A stretch of 64,000 bases of DNA from contig CAMDFD010000010.1 of the NCBI GenBank assembly GCA_945897365.1, forward strand, positions 1-64,000, written 5' to 3'. Source of the stretch: Bordetella parapertussis. Its GTDB lineage: Bacteria; Pseudomonadota; Gammaproteobacteria; Burkholderiales; Burkholderiaceae_B. Below, one piece after another: positions 50,966-59,827 of the stretch. Both the position numbers and the translations under genes were made by a program. The first letter of the stretch is position 1, and the number at the start of each line of letters is the position of its first letter. The notes below the pieces were generated by a model, which saw nothing but the letters and a program-made list of their open reading frames with translations, was not told the origin of the DNA and did not search any database.

Positions 50966-52084
50966 TCAAGCCGCGCTTAGCACGACAGGGGGTTTAGGGG
51001 TTTTGACGCGTAAGCGGTGCCAGAGTAGTCCAACGGTAAAGAGACCAAAGACGCCATGGACTAACCAGACTCCAATGCTGAATGAAAGCTTGCCGCTGAT
51101 AATCCAGCCTTGGGAAATATTGATTAGGTTTAAATAAAGCATCGCAATCAAGCCCGCGATCAGCAGGTCACCGGAGCGTCCCATGCGGGGATTCACGGCA
51201 CCAAGCGGTATGGCCATCAACGCGAGACTCAGTGCTGCAAGAGGAACGGCCAGGCGCCACATAAGCTGCCCGTAGGAAGCGGGAACATTGTCCGTGAGGA
51301 GTAATTCGGTTGGGCGTGAACGGCGACTTTCTAGTGTTCGCTCGCGTGCGGTTTCCAGAGATTTTCCGCCGTCTTTACTTTCGATTCGAGCACCGAAGGC
51401 GTCAAATTTTGAGAGTCGCATTTCAGGCGCTCCCGGTTTGATGTCGTAACGCTGTCCAGGCCCTAAGACAAGAAACTTGTCGCCATTCGCCTCGATGGCG
51501 GTATCGGCCGAAGAGGCCGTGATTAGCGTTAACCAGTCGGGATCGATGATGCGCATAAAAACTTGACCGAGGGGCCCATCGGGCACGCTAGGGCTTTCGA
51601 CAAAAAAGACGCGGGCACCGCCTTCTGTTTCGAGAAACTGTCCAGGGGTAATTTTGGAGAGATCAGAACGCAACTCGAAATGGGCTCGGTACTCGCCGAT
51701 CTGTTGATTTGCCCAAGGTGTGCCAAACAAGGTGAGTGAAGCGATCAAGACTGCCACGGGAATGGCCACGCGCATCACAGGATTGATCCAGTTTAGGAGA
51801 GAGAGACCACTTGAAAACCACACCACCATTTCAGACTCTCTGAAATTGCGGGTAATGGTGGTGAGGACACCGATAAAAATCGAAACGGCCAAAATGATGG
51901 GAAGGGCGGCGATCGTGGTGAATGCAGCCAGGCCAATCACGACATCCGCGCCAATGCGGCCCGCGGCAGCCTCTCCAAGCAGGCGTACCAATATAACGCT
52001 CAGCCATACAACAACGAGCGTCGACAGAACGACGCTGAAGTGGTTGGTGATTTCGGAGACGACGGAACGTTTAAATAAGGACAT
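50966..52084 (-). CDS. lptF: LPS export permease subunit LptF
   Basis: A 372-residue LptF/YjgP-type protein: three N-terminal spans (NHFSVVLSTLVVVWLSVILVR, LAAFTTIAALPIILAVSIFIG, about 103-120), a periplasmic beta-jellyroll (LETEGGARVFFVESPS, GPGQRYDI) and three C-terminal spans (LMWRLAVPLAALSLALMAIPLG onward). LptF and LptG form the LptB2FG exporter that extracts LPS from the inner membrane. The usual neighbour lptG is not downstream; an FKBP gene is. Nor is the aminopeptidase gene that is commonly divergent from lptF present. Confidence 0.9.
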   Translation of the reverse strand: MSLFKRSVVSEITNHFSVVLSTLVVVWLSVILVRLLGEAAAGRIGADVVIGLAAFTTIAALPIILAVSIFIGVLTTITRNFRESEMVVWFSSGLSLLNWINPVMRVAIPVAVLIASLTLFGTPWANQQIGEYRAHFELRSDLSKITPGQFLETEGGARVFFVESPSVPDGPLGQVFMRIIDPDWLTLITASSADTAIEANGDKFLVLGPGQRYDIKPGAPEMRLSKFDAFGARIESKDGGKSLETARERTLESRRSRPTELLLTDNVPASYGQLMWRLAVPLAALSLALMAIPLGAVNPRMGRSGDLLIAGLIAMLYLNLINISQGWIISGKLSFSIGVWLVHGVFGLFTVGLLWHRLRVKTPKPPVVLSAA

Positions 52085-52477
52085 TGTGCGCGATGCAGTG
52101 TTGCATCAAAAAATGCTGCGGCGCAAACAACGCCGACACCATGAATTTAGCACAAGGAGACTATCCAGGCGCACGCTTTAAGTTCTAGGCGTTGGGTAGG
52201 CTGTCTATCAACTGGATCATCCGCTGGGCCACCGCCACGAGGCGCGACGATCACGGCTTACCAGCAAACCAAAGAGCGGATTGACAAGTAAGGTCGCCAC
52301 CAGTGTGGGCAGCAACTCTTGTTTTTTGTGTATTTGTTGTTCTTTAATCTCATCTGGACATTGAAAACAACACTAAATATAAGTTTGTGTTCAGTGTGTT
52401 CCATGAGAGAGATAAAATAAAGCGTTGCTAGGGTGTGTTGTCTTAGCTATTTTTGTTCTGTTTTTGAGAGAAATGCC
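52085..52477. other. Gene-poor stretch, possible decayed coding remnant
   Basis: No intact gene is evident. On the minus strand a frame of about 50 codons (about 52235-52370) reads with a hydrophobic, membrane-like segment (ELLPTLVATLLVNPLFGLLVSRDRR), then stops; the next frame continues for about 36 codons to 52150. This could be the tail of a disrupted membrane protein gene with a frameshift, or chance. The lptF promoter must also lie here. Confidence 0.3.
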
Positions 52478-53044
52478 GTGCCACTGCTCCCAACTGTTGA
52501 CCGTGAAGAGATCCATCAACGTCAGATCGTCATGAAAGCCTATCGAAGATCAGATGGCTTGTATGACATCGAGGGTCGAGTGGTAGATACTAAAACTGAG
52601 CCTTTTCTATCGCCTTTAGCTCAGGCAGTGCGAAAACCAGGTGAGCCGGTCCACGATATCTGGGTGCGGTTGGTCATCGATGAGTGGTTTGAAATCAAAG
52701 ATGTGGCGGCGAGCTCTGATTCGACACCTTTTGTAGTCTGTACCTATGCGCCACCCTCACTACAAGTGCTGATTGGCTTAAAAATCGGTGCGGGCTGGTC
52801 CAAGTTAGTCAGAGAAAAACTCAAAGGTGCTGCTTGCTGCACGCATATCATGGAGTTGCTCGGACCCATGGCGACAACGGCCTATCAGGCCTTGTGGCCT
52901 ATTACCAGCAAGCGACCGCAAGCGTTGGATGCTCATGGACGCCCAACTAAAATTGACAGTTGTTTTGCCTACGGCAGCGACAGGGAAATCGTGGCGAAAT
53001 TGTGGCCCGAGCATTACACAGGACCCAAGGTCACCGCGCAGTGA
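52478..53044 (+). CDS. DUF2889 protein
   Basis: A 188-residue protein of the DUF2889 type, recognised by MKAYRRSDGLYDIEGRVVDTKTEPF and HDIWVRLVID, and a C-terminal HYTGPK. GTG at 52478 is chosen because GAGAG lies upstream and the preceding codons (from 52433) look non-coding. Members occur widely in Burkholderiales near CoA-metabolism genes, but no function is established. Cysteines at AACC and a histidine in THIMELL might matter. The CitE-like gene follows about 120 bases later. Confidence 0.75.
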   Translation: MPLLPTVDREEIHQRQIVMKAYRRSDGLYDIEGRVVDTKTEPFLSPLAQAVRKPGEPVHDIWVRLVIDEWFEIKDVAASSDSTPFVVCTYAPPSLQVLIGLKIGAGWSKLVREKLKGAACCTHIMELLGPMATTAYQALWPITSKRPQALDAHGRPTKIDSCFAYGSDREIVAKLWPEHYTGPKVTAQ

Positions 53045-53163
53045 TACGACCCTGTTGGTAGGGTCTATGTGTCAAGCACGAACCCTGAAACTTGTCACGC
53101 TATACTCGAAGCAGAAAATTAAAGGCATCTTGCGATGTCGAGGCTCAATAACGGAGATGAGTG

Positions 53164-54048
53164 ATGCGTTCTTTGCTGTTTGTGCCCGCCGATAGTCCAC
53201 GCAAGCTGGAAAAGTCCTTGCAAAGCGGGTCAGATGTGCTGATTTTTGATTTGGAAGACGCGGTTTCTCCTTCCCGCAAACAAGAAGGCCGAGTGGAGTT
53301 GGTCAAATTTTTGACTGAGCTCAAACGCGCTGGCCTCAAGACTCCCGAGCTTTATGTGCGCGTCAATGCATTGACGACAGGCATGACGCTAGCGGATTTA
53401 GCCGCGGTGATGCCTTGTCGCCCGGATGGTGTGGTCTTGCCCAAATCGACAGGCGCGCGTGATCTCGGTCTTTTATCTGCCTATCTGGAGGCATTTGAAC
53501 ATTTGTACCCGCTTGAGACCCCTGACACTCGAACATCGATCATCGCGATCGTGACGGAGACGGCTGATGCGCTGGCTGGCTTGAATGAGTACAGGGGAGC
53601 GACTCCGCGGCTTGCGGGCATGATGTGGGGCGCAGAGGACCTCTCGGGTGATATTGGTGCGTTGACCAACAAAGAAGAGGGTTCCTCTGAATGGACCTCG
53701 CCCTTTAGTTTGGTGCGTTCGCTCTGTCTGTTTGCTGCCTCTGCCGCGGGAGTGCCGGCCATCGATACCGTCCCCACGGATATCCATAATATAGAGGCTT
53801 TGAAGCGCGAAACACGTCTGGCGTATCGCGATGGTTTTTCAGCGAAGGCAGCGATTCATCCTGGCCAGGTGCCGGTGATTAACGAGGCGATGACGCCCGA
53901 TGCCGCAACACAAGAGTGGGCGGTGCGCGTGATTGCGGCGTTCGCGGCCAGCGCAAGCGTCGGTGTCGCGACGATGGATGGAAAGATGTTGGATACACCG
54001 CATTTGCGCCTTGCCAAAAAAATTATCGCAGCAGCGCAACTCGCCTAA
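53164..54048 (+). CDS. CitE-like CoA ester lyase (HpcH/HpaI superfamily)
   Basis: A 294-residue lyase: RSLLFVPADSPRKLEKSLQSGSDVLIFDLEDAV is the family N-terminus, and metal ligands E132 (VTETADAL) and D159 (WGAEDLSGDIGA) are present. Relatives cleave citramalyl-, malyl- or beta-methylmalyl-CoA to an acyl-CoA plus pyruvate or glyoxylate. GGAG lies upstream of the ATG at 53164 (GTG at 53161 is possible). It is followed 13 bases later by a CoA-transferase, a common pairing in C5-dicarboxylate pathways. Confidence 0.87.
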   Translation: MRSLLFVPADSPRKLEKSLQSGSDVLIFDLEDAVSPSRKQEGRVELVKFLTELKRAGLKTPELYVRVNALTTGMTLADLAAVMPCRPDGVVLPKSTGARDLGLLSAYLEAFEHLYPLETPDTRTSIIAIVTETADALAGLNEYRGATPRLAGMMWGAEDLSGDIGALTNKEEGSSEWTSPFSLVRSLCLFAASAAGVPAIDTVPTDIHNIEALKRETRLAYRDGFSAKAAIHPGQVPVINEAMTPDAATQEWAVRVIAAFAASASVGVATMDGKMLDTPHLRLAKKIIAAAQLA

Positions 54049-54061
54049 AGGATCAACTGTC

Positions 54062-55279
54062 ATGACGAAAACAGTGGGTCCTTTGGATGGTATCCGTGTC
54101 ATTGACATGACCTCGATTTTGATGGGGCCTTATGCGGCTCAATTGATGGGTGACATGGGAGCGGACGTGATCAAAGTCGAGTCCCCGCAAGGCGATATGG
54201 TGCGCGATGTAGGACCGATGCTGCATCCGCGGATGGGCGCTCTCTATCTGCATGTCAATCGCAGCAAGCGCGGCATGGTGCTCGATGTTAAAAAGCCCGA
54301 AGGTCTGGAAGCGATTAAAAAGCTCATCGCTACAGCCGATATCTTTCTCTATAACGTGCGGCCCCAGGCGATGGCACGACTCGGCTTGAGTTATGAAATT
54401 GTCAGTGAAATCAATCCCCGTATTTTGTATGCCGGTACTTTTGGTTTTGGCCAAGATGGACCTTATGCGCACAAGCCGGCTTTTGATGATTTGATCCAGG
54501 GGGCGATTGGTTTGCCCTCGCTGATCAAACAGGCGGGTTCGGATGTGCCGCGTTATGTACCCTCCAATTTAGTGGATCGGACGGTGGGCTTGTACGCCAC
54601 CTCTTCGTTGTGTGCTGCGCTCTACCATCGTGAAAAAACAGGACGTGGTCAGCGCATTGATATTCCGATGTTTGAAACAATGATTAGTCATTTATTGAGT
54701 GATCATATTGGTGGGAAAACCTTCGATCCGCAATTTGGACCACCTGGTTATCCACGCTTGTTGGCGTCAGAGCGCCGTCCTTATAAAACGTCTGATGGCT
54801 ATGTCTGTGCCGTCATTTATAACGATAAGCAGTGGGCATCATTTTTCAGCGCGATTGGTCGATCGGAAATATTTGACAATGACCCACGTTTTAAAAGCTT
54901 GAGTATTCGCACGCAACATATCAATGATTTGCAAGGTTTGGTCGCTAAAATTTTTCTGGAGCGCACGACCCAAGCATGGCTGGACTTGCTTGAAAAGGCA
55001 GATATTCCCACCATGCCGCTGCACGACCTCGAGACCATTTTCGAAGATCCTCATCTTGAGGCGATCAACTTCTTTCAGTGGGAAGATCATCCCTCGGAGG
55101 GACGTATTAGGCGCGTGAATGTTCCTACGACATGGTCGGAGAGTCAGCCGCAAGCAGGTCGTCCTGCACCGATGCTGGGACAGCACAGTGAAGAAATCTT
55201 GCGTGAATTGGGTTATAGCGAAGAATCAATCGCCTCCTTTATTCTCCAAGGCGTCACGCAAAGAGCAGTGATGCCCTAG
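54062..55279 (+). CDS. Class III CoA-transferase
   Basis: A 405-residue CaiB/BaiF enzyme with GIRVIDMTSILMGPYAAQLMG, the GADVIKVESP motif, NRSKRGMVLDV and catalytic D172 in SNLVDRTVG. It looks like a close relative of the transferase at 17707. It probably moves CoA to a dicarboxylate that the CitE-like lyase then cleaves, for example mesaconate/citramalate or a homologue; this is inference. The ATG at 54062 has AAAGGA about ten bases upstream; longer frames run into the lyase gene. Confidence 0.86.
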   Translation: MTKTVGPLDGIRVIDMTSILMGPYAAQLMGDMGADVIKVESPQGDMVRDVGPMLHPRMGALYLHVNRSKRGMVLDVKKPEGLEAIKKLIATADIFLYNVRPQAMARLGLSYEIVSEINPRILYAGTFGFGQDGPYAHKPAFDDLIQGAIGLPSLIKQAGSDVPRYVPSNLVDRTVGLYATSSLCAALYHREKTGRGQRIDIPMFETMISHLLSDHIGGKTFDPQFGPPGYPRLLASERRPYKTSDGYVCAVIYNDKQWASFFSAIGRSEIFDNDPRFKSLSIRTQHINDLQGLVAKIFLERTTQAWLDLLEKADIPTMPLHDLETIFEDPHLEAINFFQWEDHPSEGRIRRVNVPTTWSESQPQAGRPAPMLGQHSEEILRELGYSEESIASFILQGVTQRAVMP

Positions 55280-55374
55280 GAAGAGTAATTGGAATTTACA
55301 TTGTGGATAATCGTGTAACTTCAACTGAATGTGTGAAAACGACTCAATTAAGACTGTTGTATTAAAGATTGACC

Positions 55375-56922
55375 TCATGCATCAAAATGTTTGAGGCCAT
55401 CCTTACTGATTGCAAACCCAGTCAGGGTACGATCAGCTTTAGAAAGTCGCCAATCCAGCATGCGTCGAGCCATTTTCAGTGCAGCCGCCTGATGTTGGGG
55501 ATCATTGACGACATTGAGTAGCCAATGCGGATCATTTTTTAGATCAAATAACAAGGGTGGAAGTGCTGCGCAGTGAACATATGCGTAGTCCTCAGCTCTA
55601 AGCACAGCGAGGCTGCAGTCATCTCGGCTAATTCCAAGTATCTCGTGTGCAGTCCCACCGGCTAAATCCCTAAAATCATATTCCCAGTGTGCCTCTGTGC
55701 GCCAACTGGAGGGACTCTCGCCACGAACGAGGGGCAAAAGAGAGCTGCCGTTAGAGGCTCTTGGCGCAGGTTGACCGAGCCAATCTAGAATCGTAGGGAG
55801 TACATCAACGTTTTCTGTAAAGGTATTTGACTGAGAGCCGCGCGTGCTGTCTGCGTTCGCACGGGGATCTACGACGATGCACGGGATATGATAGCTTTGA
55901 GGAAAGTAGCCGCGTTTTGCAATCAAATGATGATCGCCGAGTTGCTCGCCATGATCTGAGGTCAAGATAATCAGGGTCCGCTCCATTTGTTTACTTGATT
56001 CAAGAAAATCTAAGACGCGGCCCAAGTGATGATCGACCTCGGCGATGAGCCCAAAATAGGCTGCGCGCATACGCGCGATATCAGAAAGGGATAAATCACA
56101 CCCAAGACCTGGCATCCACGACATCGCACTTTTTACTTTCATGGTCTCCAAGATCAGCTTTGTGAGGGGGTGTGAGGCTGCTTCAAGATCAAGACTCGCG
56201 GCGCGTACTGGGGGGAGTGTTGACGCAGGATCGATGAGTTGATCAAAGGGTGATGACGGCATGAAAGGGGGGTGTGGTCGAAAAAATCCTAAGTGCAGAA
56301 ACCAAGGCCGTTCAGTGCGGATACGTAAATAATCGAGCGCACCTTCGGTGCACCACGCTGTATCGGTATGTTCAGCCGAAATGGGTGAGGTCGGAAACCA
56401 CTTCGAATCCGACTCAGTTGCACTCGGTTTAAATAAGTCTTCATAGCGATTAGGAATTGAATAACCTTTGCCAGACAACCAAGCGAGATAGTGTTCGCGC
56501 GGCTCCTCAAAGTCACGGATGACATTCCAACCATGAGCGATAGAGTTTGTTGTGAAGCGTGGATCTGCATTTGAAGTTGTGCGTGGATCCGGCACAGTGG
56601 TTGTGTAGCCAACAAGGGCAGGCTCATACCCTAACTCTCGCGCATAATAGGGCATTGTTTTTAAATGCGCTGCAGTCGGCGTGTCATTGGTAATGACGCG
56701 ATGATTCATCATATACATGCCAGTATGCAAGGAGGCTCGACTTGGGCCGCAGGGTGAACCTTGTGCATAATGTTGACGAAAAAGGATCCCACGCGCAGCG
56801 AGACGATCGATATTTGGAGTGATCGCATTCGGATGCCCCGCACAACGCAAGGCATCTGCGCGGAGTTGGTCAATGACGATCAGCAATACGTTTGGGCGAT
56901 TTTGTTCAGTAGATATAGTCAT
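55375..56922 (-). CDS. Phosphonate monoester hydrolase / arylsulfatase-family enzyme
   Basis: A 515-residue alkaline-phosphatase-superfamily hydrolase. The formylglycine motif CGPSR is at 58-62 (C58), with D18, H217, and D323-H324 in TSDHGEQLGDHH, and K336. The context QGSPCGPSRASLHTGMYMMNHR-type region matches phosphonate monoester hydrolases more than classical sulfatases. Such enzymes hydrolyse phosphonate monoesters, phosphodiesters or sulfates. No signal peptide is seen, so it is likely cytosolic. GGGAGACA precedes the ATG at 56922. It is the last gene of the Dpp-type operon. Confidence 0.85.
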   Translation of the reverse strand: MTISTEQNRPNVLLIVIDQLRADALRCAGHPNAITPNIDRLAARGILFRQHYAQGSPCGPSRASLHTGMYMMNHRVITNDTPTAAHLKTMPYYARELGYEPALVGYTTTVPDPRTTSNADPRFTTNSIAHGWNVIRDFEEPREHYLAWLSGKGYSIPNRYEDLFKPSATESDSKWFPTSPISAEHTDTAWCTEGALDYLRIRTERPWFLHLGFFRPHPPFMPSSPFDQLIDPASTLPPVRAASLDLEAASHPLTKLILETMKVKSAMSWMPGLGCDLSLSDIARMRAAYFGLIAEVDHHLGRVLDFLESSKQMERTLIILTSDHGEQLGDHHLIAKRGYFPQSYHIPCIVVDPRANADSTRGSQSNTFTENVDVLPTILDWLGQPAPRASNGSSLLPLVRGESPSSWRTEAHWEYDFRDLAGGTAHEILGISRDDCSLAVLRAEDYAYVHCAALPPLLFDLKNDPHWLLNVVNDPQHQAAALKMARRMLDWRLSKADRTLTGFAISKDGLKHFDA

Positions 56923-56953
56923 TAATTGTCTCCCTGCATGATGTCTAGCTGAG

Positions 56954-57925
56954 TTATTTGGGGATTTCCGAAAGACGAAAGCAGGCTGCTTGACGGTTTG
57001 CACCTGCATCGACAAGGTTTGGCGTTGTCTCTTCGCAAAGAGCGACTGCATAGGGACAGCGCGAGTGAAAGGTACAACCCTTTGGTTTATTCAATCCACT
57101 GGGAGGTTCAAAGTTTGGCAAGTCCCAGTTTGAACGTTCAAGAGGATTTGGGATAGGCACACTCGCCAAGAGTAAGCGTGTATAGGGATGTGCGGGGTTC
57201 TTAAACACTAAGTCGGTGGGCCCCGTCTCAACGATTTTCCCAAGATACATGACACACACGCGATCTGCGATCATTTTCACAACGTTCAGGTTGTGCGTAA
57301 TAAAAAGCATGGTCAGACCAAGCGCTTGACGTAAATCTGACAGTAAACGAAGGATCTGTGCTTGCGCGGATACGTCTAAAGAGGACACGGCTTCATCCGC
57401 CACAACGAAACGTGGCTGTAACGCCAGCGCTCTAGCGATCCCAACGCGTTGTCGCTGCCCTCCCGACAGTGCGTGAGGGTAGCGCGTACTGAGGGAGGCA
57501 TCCAAGCCTACGAGTTGAAGCATTTCAAAAACTCTTGTTTCCCTTTCTGATAATGTGCCAAGGCGATGGATGGATAAGCCTTCATTAATAATTTGCATGA
57601 CCGTCATGCGTGGATCAAGAGAGGCGAAAGGATCTTGAAAAATCAATTGCATATCGCGACGCAGCAGACGCAAATCTTGTTTACGCATACCAATTAATTC
57701 ACGCCCATCAAATTCAATACTTCCCGCACTCGGCTCAACTAAGCGAAGAATGGAACGTCCAAGAGTTGTCTTGCCAGACCCAGATTCACCGACAAGTGCC
57801 AGTACCTCCCCCTCGCGTATTTCTAAATCAACATGATCCACAGCATGTAATAATTTTCGACGCCAACCTTGACCGCTCACTTCAAAGGAGGTCGTTAGTC
57901 CACGAGCAACCACAAGGTTTTTCAT
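56954..57925 (-). CDS. Oligopeptide/dipeptide-type ABC ATPase (DppF-like)
   Basis: A 323-residue ABC ATPase: Walker A GESGSGKTT, FQDPFASLDPRM, signature LSGGQRQR and Walker B VVADEAVSSLDVSAQ, followed by the C-terminal oligopeptide domain with its cysteine cluster (GCTFHSRCPYAVALC). It pairs with the DppD-like ATPase, whose stop overlaps its start as ATGA. It powers an uptake system that, judging by the neighbouring hydrolase, may carry something other than peptides. Confidence 0.9.
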   Translation of the reverse strand: MKNLVVARGLTTSFEVSGQGWRRKLLHAVDHVDLEIREGEVLALVGESGSGKTTLGRSILRLVEPSAGSIEFDGRELIGMRKQDLRLLRRDMQLIFQDPFASLDPRMTVMQIINEGLSIHRLGTLSERETRVFEMLQLVGLDASLSTRYPHALSGGQRQRVGIARALALQPRFVVADEAVSSLDVSAQAQILRLLSDLRQALGLTMLFITHNLNVVKMIADRVCVMYLGKIVETGPTDLVFKNPAHPYTRLLLASVPIPNPLERSNWDLPNFEPPSGLNKPKGCTFHSRCPYAVALCEETTPNLVDAGANRQAACFRLSEIPK

Positions 57926-58989
57926 GCTGAACGCTCACACTTTGAAGGTTCTAACCGCACACACCGTACCCAATGATGTTCCGATGGTTCACTCATTGGA
58001 ATATTGGTGGTTGTACATTGTGGGCTCGAGGCGAAGTCGCAGCGCGGGTGAAAAGAGCAGCCTTTTGGCAGGTCGTACATGGCAGGCATCGCACCGCGTA
58101 TCGGCTCCAACAACGTACCGGCAGTGTCATGCGTCAAATTGGGCATCGATCGCAACAGTGCACCGGTATAAGGATGAAGCGGCTGAGAAAAAATACGTTG
58201 AACATTTGTGTGTTCAACAATTGATCCTGCATACATGACCGCAACCGTGTCAGCCATCTGTGCGACGACGCCAAGATCGTGCGTAATGAAAAGCATGCCA
58301 ATACCAAATTCACTCTGCAGTCGTCTGATTAAACTCAGGACCTGAGCTTGTACCGTGACGTCTAGCGCAGTGGTGGGTTCATCGGCAATCAGTAAGCTTG
58401 GTCGACATGCTAGGGCCATCGCAACCATAATACGTTGACGCATGCCACCCGAAAGCTCATGAGGAAAGGCGCGCATTCTTGCCAAAGGATCCGGTATGCC
58501 GACGAGTTTTAGCATGTCGAGTGCGCGCGCTTCTGCGGCAGCCCAGCTCAGCTTTTCATGCGTGACGATCGCCTCTGCAATTTGCCAACCCACGCGAAAC
58601 ACGGGATTTAAGGAGGTCATTGGTTCTTGAAACACCATCGATAGCGCTTTACCCCGAAGCATCTGAATCGTTGATAGGGGTGCTTGAATCAAATCGATGG
58701 ATCCTTGCTCTGTTTCTAGCAAGATCTCGCCAGAAACGTGTGCGCCCTCTTCGTTTCCTCCTCGCCCAACCAACCGCATAATCGCAAGTGACGTGATTGA
58801 CTTTCCCGCACCGGACTCTCCTACTAACGCAAGTGTCTGGCCAGCATAGATATCAAAACTAACGTTTTTGACAATGGCGACTTCTCCGGAGTCTGTCTTT
58901 AAATTGATATTTAAATGACGCACGGATAAGACCGGTGTGAGCCGTTGGTCGATTTTTTCAGATGTTGAGGGCAGGGCAGTATTAGTCAT
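57922..58989 (-). CDS. Oligopeptide/dipeptide-type ABC ATPase (DppD-like)
   Basis: A 355-residue ABC ATPase: GESGAGKSI (Walker A), FQEPMTSLNP, LSGGMRQR signature, LLIADEPTTALDVTVQ (Walker B) and the Cys-bearing tail GCSFHPRCDF. The start at 58989 overlaps the upstream permease stop by eight bases. With the DppF-like protein it forms the ATPase heterodimer. Confidence 0.9.
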   Translation of the reverse strand: MTNTALPSTSEKIDQRLTPVLSVRHLNINLKTDSGEVAIVKNVSFDIYAGQTLALVGESGAGKSITSLAIMRLVGRGGNEEGAHVSGEILLETEQGSIDLIQAPLSTIQMLRGKALSMVFQEPMTSLNPVFRVGWQIAEAIVTHEKLSWAAAEARALDMLKLVGIPDPLARMRAFPHELSGGMRQRIMVAMALACRPSLLIADEPTTALDVTVQAQVLSLIRRLQSEFGIGMLFITHDLGVVAQMADTVAVMYAGSIVEHTNVQRIFSQPLHPYTGALLRSMPNLTHDTAGTLLEPIRGAMPAMYDLPKGCSFHPRCDFASSPQCTTTNIPMSEPSEHHWVRCVRLEPSKCERSA

Positions 58990-59827
58990 CGATGCGAACA
59001 TCCAGCGCATCTCGCAGGAAGTCCCCCATTGTTTGCACCACTAAAGTGATTGAAATAATGACAACAGCAGGCGCGACGGCGACCCACCAAGAGAAGATTA
59101 AATAGTCTCGTCCGTCTCCTACCATTCTGCCTAGCGACGCTGTGGGAGGTTGTACCCCGATACCAAGAAATGATAGCGATGATTCGAGTAATAAAATTGC
59201 GGGGAAGTTGAGTGTGATTAATACAATTAATGGTGAAGCAATATTAGGTAATACATGTCGCCAAGCGATTGAAGCGGTCGAGGCGCCCAAAGAGCGACTC
59301 GCTTCGATAAAGGGCATTTCCCGAAGCTGCAACACTTGCCCACGTACGATTCGAGCATAACTTTCCCAGCGCGCGAGCCCGACTAATAAGATCAACACAA
59401 TAATATCTGATCCGAAAACGGCAATACCGACTAAGACTAGCAATAGAAAGGGTACCGAGATAAACACATCTACGACAAGCATGATGCACCGATCGAGCCA
59501 GCCCCCCACCATGCCTGCCGCTAAGCCTGCGATGGTGCCGACGACTGCGCTCACCATGAGACCTAATAGCGCGATGCCAACACTGACGCGTATGCCATAC
59601 AAGCAACGCGCAAGTAAATCGCGGCCGAGTTGATCTGTGCCGAGCCAGTGCACGCCATCAAATCCCTCTAAAAAAAATGGGGGTTTAAGTTTTTCGAGAA
59701 TGTTTGTTGCTGTTGGATCAAAAGGCACGATCCAAGGCGCAAATAATGCTGCGAGTGCGAGCATGGCACTAAAAATGCAACAGAACTTAATCTCAACCGG
59801 CATTCTTGCCCAAGTGATACGTTTCAC
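58982..59827 (-). CDS. Dpp/Opp-type ABC permease (DppC-like)
   Basis: A 281-residue inner-membrane permease with an N-terminal span, the DppC loop GTDQLGRDLLARCLYGIRVS, and an EAA-type region (EASRSLGASTASIAWRHVLPNIASP). The C-terminus LSFLGIGVQPPTASLG is characteristic. The start overlaps the DppB-like stop (ATGA at 59824-59827). Heterodimerises with the DppB-like permease. Confidence 0.92.
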   Translation of the reverse strand: MKRITWARMPVEIKFCCIFSAMLALAALFAPWIVPFDPTATNILEKLKPPFFLEGFDGVHWLGTDQLGRDLLARCLYGIRVSVGIALLGLMVSAVVGTIAGLAAGMVGGWLDRCIMLVVDVFISVPFLLLVLVGIAVFGSDIIVLILLVGLARWESYARIVRGQVLQLREMPFIEASRSLGASTASIAWRHVLPNIASPLIVLITLNFPAILLLESSLSFLGIGVQPPTASLGRMVGDGRDYLIFSWWVAVAPAVVIISITLVVQTMGDFLRDALDVRIDD

